Origin: Antitrichia curtipendula
Taxonomy: Eukaryota; Streptophyta; Bryopsida; Hypnales; Leucodontaceae
Assembly: GCA_951230915.1 (NCBI GenBank)
Contig: OX579641.1
Coordinates: 8,184,001-8,248,000 of the forward strand
Direction: 5' to 3'
DNA: 64,000 bases
The notes beneath the pieces are model-generated. The model saw only the letters and a program-made list of their open reading frames with translations. It was not told the origin of the DNA and made no database searches. Of the stretch, positions 11,501 through 20,779 are shown in pieces. The stretch's first letter is position 1. Every line of letters begins with the position of its first letter. Made by a program: the position numbers and the translations under genes.

Positions 11501-12836
11501 ACATGAAGGTACTGAAGAATCATGTGTGCAATTTGGCGCGTCCTGAGGCTTGCATGGCGGAGGGTTACCTCAAAGACGAGTGTATAGGCTTCGTTATCGA
11601 GTACCTCCATAAACTCGAGGCCACGCAAAGACGAGTGTGGGACGAAGACAAAGAATATGGTGATGCCGAGGAGGTCCCCCAAGGTGGTGGGAAGCCATAT
11701 GTTTTGACAACTGAGCTGCGAGACATTGTCCATCAATACGTGTTGACCAATGCCTCTGTTATGCAGGATTGGTATGCATAAGTTCCCATTCAGCCCTTAT
11801 GAAACAATGTTTGCTCGTTTTAGCACTCCGTCCTGCATTTGCCTGGATCATGTCACTAAAACCGCCTGGGCGCCATGTAGTGGCTGTTGTATGATCCTCT
11901 GACTCCGAAGTTGTGTTCAAGTGAGGATGAAGTTATGTTCTGCCTTCGGCAAGTCTGTGCGACTTGTAAATGACTCAGTGAAGTAGTATTGAAGTCGTGT
12001 TTTCAGTGACTTTTTGCAGAAAATGCACCGCTTTCTGTGATCGTAAGTCCATGCATGGCCTTGTTCTAAAACCACACCGCATTAAATGTTGGGATTTTTT
12101 GCCTGCAGTAAGTGGATGCAGGAGGAACGAAGAAATCTAGGAATAGCGCCCCTTGCAGAATGGATTGAGAATGTCGTGCTACAGTCTGACCCTCAGTGGC
12201 GGAACAATGAAGACCTCGATGGTTTCTTGTTGAGCAGGAAACCTTCCCAGAGAGCAACTCGGTACGCACGCATTGCCGCTTTTGAAAACCACTTCCGTGT
12301 TGAAGATGACACAACCGTCCGACTTGTAAGTTACAACAGCGGTGTAGCGTCTATGTTCAAAATGCCTGCAGGAGGTGCTACTGAGTCCGCTGTGAACTAC
12401 GTGGGCATGCTCAAGGACATACTGGAGTTAGATTACGGCGCATTGCATACGCGCATCATTCTTTTGTAGTGTGAATAGGTGAAACTGCATGATACACGCG
12501 GGAATCCAACATATGGGTGACGACGCCGGATTCCTTATGGTGAACTTCCACCATAAGCTCCCGCGCATGGCAAAGCCATTCATCTTTCCTAGCCAAGCCA
12601 CGCAAGTGTTTTTCTCCGATGCACTTGACAGACCTGGTTGGAAAGTAGTCTTACGTAAAGAAGCCCGTTCCAAGCGTGAAGTTGTGGACTGCACAGATGC
12701 CTTCATCACCACTACGGGGGAGGCTATAGGGCTCACTGCTCCCCAACGACTGCTACATAGAAGCTCCATCACTAATCTAATTGGAGCCATCGAATTATCT
12801 GTGGAAGAGAACTTACTTGCGCAAGAGACGTACTAG
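8576..12836 (+). pseudogene. TNP2-type CACTA transposase, multiply broken
   Basis: The frame starts at ATG 8576 with a transposase-associated motif (YCPCNKC…, then VRDHLVRNGRY). It continues through a zinc-ribbon-like ALRCPKCGGRRY and the TNP2 core (DPTFASDPRNVHFALAADGV, NLPPWL, ELWGGVPAYD, FQLRAMLLWTIHDFPGY, ACPWCG). Exon 1 ends at PYWK|GTGAGT (10230); exon 2 resumes at 10872 with IRYTLDVMHCEMNLSKN. A DUF4218-like region follows (GLKSHDYHVLMQ, PVSARWMYPVERYMK), then, after an intron at 11772-12108 with matching phase, a DUF4216-like region (YNSGVAS, ILELDYG, FIFPSQATQVFF). In-frame stops lie at 8687, 8705, 9377, 9395, 9497, 12467 and 12476. Frameshifts lie near 10185, 11050 and 12485. It cannot make a full transposase as it stands. 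The family identification is secure; the introns are inferred. Confidence 0.85.
10231..10871 (+). other. TNP2 intron 1 carrying AGTCAY motifs
   Basis: This intron is bounded by TGGAAG|GTGAGT and CTCACAG|CATCTT. It splits the TNP2 protein exactly between PYWK and the LDVMH segment, which are contiguous in the family. Motif copies cluster at 10253-10335 and 10677-10770, so the repeats are not confined to element ends. Confidence 0.6.
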
Positions 12837-12989
12837 GTACACAATTCTTGTCTAAACATGGCCTGTCATGTTGCTTTTGTGTTTGTGTCGATAGAAGCAT
12901 TTTTCCTACAGTGAAAATGCATGCAGCAGTGAGGCAGGTCTCCACATTGGAGGACGTTGGCTTCATATAGTACAACCCGAATCACTTTC

Positions 12990-13945
12990 CGAAGTGAAGT
13001 CATGTACCAGTCACTGTCTAGTTACGTGACAGACTCGCCGCAGTCATAGTGGAGTTACGTGACAGACAGAGTCATACTACAGTCACAGTGAAGTCACGTC
13101 GCCTGCAATTGGGTCCTCACCGTTCTCCCCTACCATCTTGAATGTCTTCCCATATACTAGGTAATCAGAGGGCCATGTTCCCTTTTTTTTCATTCATGGA
13201 GTTATAAAGCATGGACAAGCTCTAGCCCTAACAACTTTAAACATTTCCATATAGCTTGTGCTTTAATGCAAATCCTAACACTAACAGCAGGTGTAGAAGC
13301 GCATGAAACATTGGCAACAGTATCCCTAAACCGATTTTCAGAAAATGAGTCCGTACAATATGTGTCCACCACACGACAACCCTCTCAAATGAAAGAAATT
13401 ATTTCATTCTTCAACTAATCTTCAATCTCTGAAATAGAAGTAATAAGGCTTGCAGACCTTTTTCTTCTAAAATTAATTCATTTACAGTACATTTGTGAGA
13501 CATCTTAGGTGACTTGCATTCATTCAGACATTCCTAAACCCCGGTATCCCAATTTCCCAACTTGCATGAACTGCCTCTCTTCTTATTTAGTACTAAAATA
13601 TAGCGCCAGTCATAATGCAGTCATACTGTAGTGACATATCGGAAACTAATCTCACCCTATCTTTCCTGTAGCACGAGGCCCCATCCTTTTCTTTATCCAT
13701 ATGTAAAAGAAAACGCCGACTTTGTGACTCCGTGGCGTTGCAGTCATTTTCAAGTCACTTCTTAGTCGCGTTGCAGTCGCAAAATCCGGAACCGCACAAC
13801 TGAACAATGACTTTGCCAGCTGCAGTCGCGTTTCAATTCGCCACGTCACTGCATCGTCGCCCCTCTGGACTGAACGTTGTGGATGAAATAAACAATGCGC
13901 TTTCTGTTCATCTAGCAGTCATGTTTTGCAGTCACAATTTTGGCC
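12990..13945. repeat. Subterminal AGTCAY motif clusters at CACTA right end
   Basis: Copies cluster at about 12999-13103 (including two near-identical ~45-bp blocks with TTACGTGACAGAC), 13605-13635, 13735-13820 and 13912-13935. The last copies lie within 25 bp of the proposed right terminus. No gene is seen between 12837 and 13959; an ATG-initiated frame beginning at 13807 runs through the motifs and is not credible before about 13960. Confidence 0.5.
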
Positions 13946-13959
13946 GTTTTCTTGTAGTA

Positions 13960-15593
13960 AGGAGGTTGCAAATCAAGAAGCAAATCAAAACCAAAGTTGG
14001 TTTTGCAGTGAAGCATTATGGAGTGTCGATATGCACTGATGGTTGGGATGACGTGAACCGGAGACCCCTAATGAATGTGATGATATCGTGCCCTACCGGT
14101 GATGTATTTTTGGGATCCATTGACACTACCAGCAACAAAAAGGACATGCGCTACGTAGCGGACCAGATGAAAGTATTCATTGAGAAAGTGGGTTCGAAAC
14201 ACGTGACGCAGGTGTGTACGAATAATGCAGGGAACATGCTTGGAGCATTGGACGATATCGTTCACACGTACCCCCACATTTTCAAACAGGGCTGCATGGC
14301 ACATGCCTTGGATCTCATGTTGGAAGATTGGGCCAAAGTACCTGAATTCAAAGATTTAATTGAGAGGGCAAGAAGATTGTGCTGGTACATTCGAAACCAT
14401 CATGCGACCATATCTGCTTTTCGAGAATTGAGTCCGAACCTTCAGCTCGTAGTGCCAAACGAAACCTGCTTTGCTTGTAATTTCCTCATGTTGCACCGAC
14501 TGGAGAAACTTCGAGGAGTACTACTACGGTTGAAAGACCATGCGCGCATTCAAAATTACTTTAATGGTCTGCAAAACAGACAGAATGGACCGCAAGCAGC
14601 TACGACTATACGTAATGTGGTGTCAACTATTGAAGATGTGGGCTTCTGGCAACGATGCGTGAATTACGTGAACATGAATGAAGACTTGTTGAAGGCATTC
14701 TGCATATTTGATGGCAAAGAACCAGCTATGGGTCGAGCGTGGCTCGTAATGCACAATTTGAGAAGCCATGTGTTTTCTTTAAGAGAGCCACCCTTCAACC
14801 TACGGGATGACATAGCCACCACCATGAAGGAGTCTTTCCAAACAAGGTGGGACATGGTCTTTACGGATGTTCATTATGCCGGGGCCCTTATGAATCCGTA
14901 TCTCTTGGATAACGTGGCGCTTAGGGCTGATGGAGTTGCCCTCCGTGCATTGTACCGAGTCATCCACAAAATGGCAAATGTAGTGGATGTACAGTTTAAC
15001 GACGTGCTGGCGGAATTAACAGAATTTGAGGAGGGCACGGGGCCATATAGTGCTGCGGAGACACCCAACATCCAAGCGACACAGGTGCTTCCCTACCAAT
15101 GGTGGCATAGGGTTGGAGATCGAGCACTATCTAAGATTGCCGTGCGTATTTTAGCATTGACGTGTTCAGCATGCTTGTGTGAAAGGAATTGGAGTATGTA
15201 TTCCTTTGTCCACAACAAGGTCCGGAATCGCCGAATCGGTTAGCCCCCAAGAAGGCTGAGTCATTGGTATATATTTATACCAATAGCCGTGTACTTCAGC
15301 AAAGACCGGGGGCTGATCCGATTCGTTGGTACGATGCTAATATCTACTCGGAGGATTCTGACCCAGATGCCCTTGGCCCCATTTCGGTAGATGAACGCAA
15401 TCGTGAATTTGATGTACTGTTAGCTGAGGAAGAGGCTGATGTGGAAGCAAACCAAGCACCCCAAGAGTACCAACCAAATCCAGATTTGTGGAGGGCGGAG
15501 GCCAATCACCTCAAAGAAGCTAGAAATTATTACGGAAATGATGATGAAGTGGAAGAAGAAGTCCTCCATGCAGGGTTGTCTATCCGAACGTGA
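13960..15593 (+). pseudogene. hAT transposase, 5'-truncated, frameshifted (copy 1)
   Basis: Coding similarity to hAT (DUF659-type) transposases begins just after the CACTA terminus. Visible are YGVSICTDGWDDV, RPLMNVMISCPTGDVFLGSI, a QVCTNNAGNM block, the GCMAHALDLMLEDW block and the C-terminal dimerisation region (LPYQWWHRVGD … CERNWSMYSFVHNKVRNR). The N-terminal BED finger and start are absent, apparently cut off by the CACTA element. The frame breaks at 15231-15238, where an 8-bp near-duplication inserts after RNR; it resumes as LAPKKAESLVYIYTN and runs acidic to TGA at 15593. In the DNNA-type catalytic block the usual TDNA reads TNNA, so an acidic residue is also lost. It is clearly a paralogue of the hAT gene at 16.4 kb. 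Confidence 0.8.
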
Positions 15594-15606
15594 CGTGGGC
15601 TTTTCA

Positions 15607-16060
15607 CGTCCGGATGTCATGACGCGTCCGCCCTGATGCGTCCTGACGCGTCACAGCCCGTCGTCGATACTGACGGGACCATCCGGAGCGCGGATGAAGT
15701 CTGTCCATTCTGCGACGGCGTCGGGCCGTCTCCTGGACAGTGACTCCGTCGCAAAATGGACATCCGTCTCTTAGACAGAGAGCCCGTCTGTGGACGAAGA
15801 GGCCGTCCCCTGGACGGTAACCCGTTCGCTGGACGGAGAGTGGGTCGCTGGACGGTAAGCCGTCCTCTGGACGGAGAGTGGGTCGCTGGACGGTAAGCCG
15901 TCCCCTAAATGGAGAGCCCGTCTCTGGACGGAATTCTCGTCTCCAGGACGGTAATCCGTCCAGAGGACGGCCTCTCCGTCCTCTAGACGGGAAACCGTTC
16001 CGTCCCCTGGACCGGAATATCACAGGACGGGACAGTCGCCACTTGGACGGTTTCGTTGGC
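15607..16060. repeat. GC-rich CCGTC/GACGG minisatellite, array 1
   Basis: Degenerate units of about 20 bp follow the pattern CCGTC-(4 to 5 nt)-GACGG-(about 5 nt), for example CCGTCCTCTGGACGG and CCGTCCAGAGGACGG, giving an imperfect palindrome in each unit. The block is CpG-rich against an AT-rich background. It separates hAT copy 1 from hAT copy 2 and lies about 310 bp before the start codon of copy 2. Confidence 0.85.
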
Positions 16061-16103
16061 AAGGCTGCGGGTTTAGGGTCCACCCCATCAGCCGTCACTC
16101 CGT

Positions 16104-16136
16104 CTAGCTGGGTTTAGGGTTTAGGGTTTTAGGGAG
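16104..16136 (+). repeat. Short interstitial telomere-like tract (TTTAGGG)n
   Basis: About three and a half degenerate copies of TTTAGGG (GGTTTAGGGTTTAGGGTTTT). This is the plant telomere repeat. It sits between array 1 and the hAT gene; too short to be a telomere. Confidence 0.75.
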
Positions 16137-16371
16137 GGCTTCAAGGTGTATATTAAGGACTTCTGCCTATTCAAGATTACTTTCCCTTGCTGATTTTGCC
16201 TTTCATGACTTGGTTGGAGTACAACCATTGCGGTAGAGCGAAGTCCAAGAAGAGTGTGTTGTGGTGGCACTTGTTGTGAGAGCAACAAGTGTTGTTTCCA
16301 CATCACATTTCAAACAGAATACTAATCTTTTTTTTGGTGCAGGGGCAGGTAAAGGAGAACAGATAAGAGCA

Positions 16372-18564
16372 ATGGGTGGAGCAAGATCACAGTGGGAACC
16401 TTGGTACACACTACGGCCAGATGGAAAAGTTGTTTGCAAGTTTTGCGAAGCTTTGCTAAGCTATCGAAAGGATCGGTTGCTTTTCCATTTGGGATATAGA
16501 CGAAATGACACCCTCCTTGGAGTGAGAGCGTGCACTAAAGTCAATGCAGCCGTGAAGGTAATGTTTTTTAATTGTGGAGGACATATACCTACGGACACTT
16601 CGCATGGAACTGGACACGACGTGGAAGTGACATCACCATCAACGATACTACCAAGTGTAGTACGTGGTGAGCAACAACATGATGCTTCAATCTCGGCAAA
16701 CGATGGAGGAGAAAACACTGGGGGGCAAAGCTCTCAAGTACGATCATCGGAGGCGCCCAACCCTAGTTTGACCCACAGGCCGTCGATGAGGCAACTGTCT
16801 CTACAAGAAGGAATGAACGCATCAAACAAGCAAGTACTTGACAAGAAGTGGGCTAAGTTTTTCTATGAAGCCAATATACCATTCAATGTAGTGAGGCATC
16901 CTGCTTTTTTGGATGCAGTGAAATCAACATCGGAATCAAGAGTTGGCTACAAACCTCCAGCGTACCATGCACTTCGTACAAAGCTCATAAAATCTACAAA
17001 AGACGAAGTGGTAGCAATTGTAGCAGAGAAGACGAGGGCACCAATCCACAAATATGGCGTTACAATATGCTCTGATGGATGGGACAACGTTACACATCGA
17101 CCATTGATGAATGTCATGTTGACATGTACAAGTGGAGAGGTTTTTCTTGGATCGATAGACACAACAGGCGAATGTAAAGATGCTACTTACGTGGCTAATT
17201 GCATGAGTGATTACATTGACGAGGTAGGGGCACAGAACGTGGTACAAGTTTGTACAGACAATGCAGCAAACATGTTGGCCGCTGGCGCTCTGTTACTTCG
17301 TAGATTTCCACACATATATTTTCAAGGGTGTTCAGCACATGCACTTGACCTTCTACTTGAAGATTGGGAAAAACAAGATTGGATTACAAGTATGGTCAAG
17401 AAAGCCAAGTCAATTGTGAAATACATTCGAACGCATCACATGCCACTTGCAATCTTTCGACGACATTCTCCTAATCACGTTTTGAAAAATCCCGTTCAAA
17501 CACGCTTTGCTACCATGTTCCTCATGATCGAACGTTTGGTGGAGGTGAGGGAAGCGATAGAATCGACAGTCCACGATCCGCAGTGGAATGAGTACACGCG
17601 GAGATTGGCATCCAATCAAAAGCAAAGAAAAGCTAATGATGTGCGACGATATGTGCAAACGGATGAATTTTGGAGGAAATGTTTGAACATTGTGCACATA
17701 GTGGAGCCCGTGTTGATTGCTCTTCGAGATTTTGATGGCAAGCACCCGTGCTTAGACAAGGCATGGCTTGTAATGAAAAAGGTGGAAAAGCATGTTTTAT
17801 CTTTGAAGGATCCACCATTTTTATTAGAGCGGAGATATGCAATTTCCGCCACCGATGATTTCTACAAGCACTGGGACATGCTTAGGACAGATTTGCATTA
17901 CGCTGGGGCTCTATAGAATCCCTTTTTACTTGACGAAGTCATGCTAATGGATGATGATGAGGCAAGAGAAGCCATATTGAGAGTTTTGCGCAAATTGGCT
18001 GTTGGAGATCAAGCATTTGCTTCAGCTTTGTCTGAGTACCAAGCATTTAGAGATCGGCGAGGCATTTTCGGTGAACTTCCTGATGTAAATGCCTTGAATT
18101 TGCAACCTCACGAATGGTGGAACCTTCTCGGAGCCGGTGCTCGTACACTTGCACCGATTGCCAGAAAGATCCTCGCGCAAGTGTGTTCTGCATCATCCTG
18201 TGAACGCAATTGGAGCATGTATTCATTTGTCCACAACAAATCACGCAATAGATTGACATCAGAGCGTGCTGAGGAATTGGTTTACATTTATACCAATTCC
18301 AAGACTCTTAGAGAAAGGGCTGCAGCAAATCCGACAAGGTGGTATACTGAAAACATGATATCAGAGGATTCCATGACAGATGAATCTGATGGTCTAGACC
18401 GTGGTTTGGTTCTCTCTGATCCCAATGATGACGATTCAGATGATAGTTCCAATGACGACGATGAGCCACCGTTTGATAGATTTCGTGGGGCGGGAGGAGT
18501 GCGTCCTCTAATTGATGCATCCGTATTTGACTTTGAAGAGGGGGATAACAACGACAATGTATAA
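16372..18564 (+). pseudogene. hAT transposase, near full length, one internal stop (copy 2)
   Basis: ATG 16372 follows a probable 5'-UTR acceptor (TTTTGGTGCAG at 16341). A BED-like finger comes first (W8, W11, C22, C25, H39), then an acidic/serine linker. The hAT catalytic region follows: YGVTICSDGWDNV, GEVFLGSIDTT, VCTDNAANM, GCSAHALDLLLEDW. The C-terminal dimerisation block is HEWWNLLGAG … SCERNWSMYSFVHNKSRNR. A TAG at 17914-17916 splits it at residue 515, just after HYAGAL; copy 1 reads on as HYAGALMNP, so the stop is a lesion. Frame then continues to TAA at 18562-18564 (about 730 codons). Otherwise it looks intact, with catalytic acidic residues present. No terminal inverted repeats or 8-bp duplication were found. 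A TATA-like GTATATTAAGG lies at about 16148. Confidence 0.85.
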
Positions 18565-18591
18565 GAGGGACATCAAGGAAGTTCACTACGA

Positions 18592-19452
18592 ATGCCACAA
18601 ACGTGGAATGCTGGGCCAAGTGGGGGCAATACAAATGAGGACGTTGTGGCACCGAGACCACTAAGTCCAGACCCTATGGATGTACAAGTTGATGCCACAA
18701 TAGAAAGAGATGTTGTTGACGTTCAAAGAGGACGTGAAGAAGACGTAGTAGTACCACCGTCATTGCCCATGAGGACCACCCGCAGTGAAGGGCCCCCTCA
18801 AGGTGGAGAAGCACATATGGCCCCTCCAAATCGAGTCTCGGTTGCACAAAGGCAAATGCCAATATTGGAAAATCTACAAATCCAAAGTTCATCAAGGTCG
18901 TCTAGTTCCGACGTCCGTCCACTCAAACCAACTTCGTCGATAGGTACACGATTGGCTAGTATGGTGTCACAGCGTGTGACTAGAAATACGACTTCATTGC
19001 GGCCACCTGTACATGCCAATAATCGAGGGAAGCGTCCACGACCACAAGGTACTATTAGTGAACGTGTGAGTAGTAGAACGCGTAGAAGGCTGAGAAGGGA
19101 AGAAGCGGCTTCCCAACCATTTTTAAGAGAAGTTCAAACAGGAGGACCCAATACAGATGGCATTATGGACGCAATGGGCCAACGACCTCTTCGGACGTTG
19201 TCTTCTATAGCTCGTCCACAACAAAACCGCAATTCCGAGGCCTCCAACGAAAGTGGTAGTGCAACATCCAATAATGATGGTGAATCCATCGGTGGTACTA
19301 TAGGTGAAGATGGTGAGGTTCCAGGAGATAGTGATTACAGGGAGCCGGTGCCTCGACAAGGTCCACTCGAAGAAATCAGTGGTAGTGAACCAATAGTACA
19401 AGAAGCAAATGCAAATACTTCTATGCGCATTCTTAGGCATGGAAGACGTTGA
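18592..19452 (+). CDS. Disordered R/S/P-rich ORF directly downstream of hAT copy 2
   Basis: This 286-codon frame is in the same phase as the hAT ORF. Reading from the TAA at 18562-18564 onward meets no other stop, so it may be a C-terminal extension of the transposase made separate by one nonsense change, or a second protein. It is low-complexity and polar, with acidic/proline stretches, an arginine block (TRRRLRREEAA) and serine-rich segments. No domain was recognised. Unbroken length over 860 bp in a region of high stop density supports real coding origin. Confidence 0.5.
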   Translation: MPQTWNAGPSGGNTNEDVVAPRPLSPDPMDVQVDATIERDVVDVQRGREEDVVVPPSLPMRTTRSEGPPQGGEAHMAPPNRVSVAQRQMPILENLQIQSSSRSSSSDVRPLKPTSSIGTRLASMVSQRVTRNTTSLRPPVHANNRGKRPRPQGTISERVSSRTRRRLRREEAASQPFLREVQTGGPNTDGIMDAMGQRPLRTLSSIARPQQNRNSEASNESGSATSNNDGESIGGTIGEDGEVPGDSDYREPVPRQGPLEEISGSEPIVQEANANTSMRILRHGRR

Positions 19453-19576
19453 ATGTTTTTGAAAAGACAATAGGGTCTTCATGTTTTCAAATGCAATGGT
19501 TTTAGCGGCTCAATACCTTGCATATTGAAATCAGCATTAATATGAAACATGACTTTTGTTCCTTTCATTCTCATAG

Positions 19577-19868
19577 AACTGTTTACCCCTAAAGTCCCAA
19601 AGTCATTACACAAAAAAAAACGCAAAACTGTCTTTTCTCTTGCATTTGCCTCAACATACAGAAAAAATGTTTTTTACAACATCTAACCGTAAGATCTTAT
19701 ACTTCACATGTTTTTTATCACGTGGTAAAAATTTCATGACGTTTGACCGAATAGATTGAAAGATATTAGCATTCAAACTTGGAAAAACTAGTTTTCTGAA
19801 TGCTAGCTTTGCAATTTCAGATTAACTTTCACTCAGTGTGATTTATGGAAAATTGGGCCTTTGGGGCA
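19577..19868. repeat. Diverged MITE-like element, CCCCTAAAG ends
   Basis: The left end is TTTACCCCTAAAGTCCC; a weak inverse match (GGCCTTTGGGGC) lies near 19855-19867. An internal stretch (19685-19790, including CGTAAGATCTTATAC and GTTTGACCGAATAGATTGAAAG) is clearly shared with the elements at 30.2 and 47.2 kb. Element boundaries are uncertain. Confidence 0.4.
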
Positions 19869-20779
19869 CTATTGTTTTTGAATTATTTTTTTGAATATTC
19901 AAGAATCGAGGTCAAAATTTGAAAGAATTATTGCAATTGGAAACTATGTTTGCAATCCAAATAACACAGTGTGGTGTTTTTTTCATGTATGTTTTCTTTT
20001 TTTCAAATTTCATTAAAATTAAAATTATAAAACTATGTTTTGTGTTCATTCATTCATTTATGGCCCCAGTTTCAGATTATTCTCATACATATTATAATTG
20101 ATAAAATTTGATTTCCACATTTAGCTTTATAAAATCACAATAAAATCAATTTTCCATTGAATTTTCTGGAAAAAAAAAGCATAAATAGAAAATGAATTCT
20201 TACGTATGTTGAAAAATATTAAAATATTATGCTGATTTTCAATAAAAATATAAATTTGGTTTGATAGTCAAATTTGACTTCAAGCTTTTCTTTGTGGTTG
20301 TTTACTAGTTTTGGGCATGAAAAACTAAATAAACAATTGAAAATTTTTCTAACTAGAAATCTCTATTGATATGTGTACCTCTTGTAAAAAACTAAAAATT
20401 TAGAATCTCTTGAATTGTTTTTTCTATTTTGACTTATTTATGGCATGAAGTGCAACAAAAATGTTGACAATTACAATTTTGCACAAAACTAATTGAAATT
20501 TCTTGTAGTGATATACAATTCAAAGTTTTTAGTACTAAAGATATAAGATGTGTGTTTATACGCAATTTAAATGATAAAGTTAGGGAAGACAAGAAATTTT
20601 TTACAACTCAATGTTTAGGTAAAATACGTTTATAACTTTATATAAACCAAAATGAGTACAAAATGCATTGAAGCCACAAAGTGTGCTACATTGCTATGGA
20701 TGTCCTCAAGCCCATACTATAATAACCGCATGTACTAAGTAAACACTAATTTTGCAACTACATGGTAATACACTATTAT
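19869..20779. other. AT-rich spacer, no gene seen
   Basis: Very AT-rich, with homopolymer runs. It lies between the convergent 3' ends of the hAT copy 2 unit and the kinase-like gene. No ORF with coding character was seen. Confidence 0.5.

Larger units (their letters stand above)
1..13959. mobile_element. Right part of a large decayed CACTA (EnSpm) transposon
   Basis: The interval contains a TNP2-type transposase gene, a divergent minus-strand gene with a TNPA/Transposase_24-like region, and a short AGTCAY-type motif scattered throughout. The right end is proposed at 13947-13959, where TTTTCTTGTAGTA closely matches the usual CACTA end (…TTTCTTGTAGTG) with the last G changed to A. The motifs stop there and hAT coding sequence begins. 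No matching CACTACAAGAAA-type left end was found, so the element probably begins before base 1. Known: CACTA elements carry TNP2 (TNPD) and often TNPA, with subterminal motifs bound by TNPA. Inferred: that all of 1-13959 is a single element. A motif-poor stretch near 6.96-8.21 kb may be a nested insertion. Confidence 0.5.

Noticed and set aside
13807..13959. N-terminal extension of the hAT copy 1 frame
   Set aside because: It lies in CACTA subterminal repeats and has no similarity to the hAT N-terminus.
15604..16117. 164-codon minus and 79-codon plus frames
   Set aside because: They run through array 1 and are explained by its composition.
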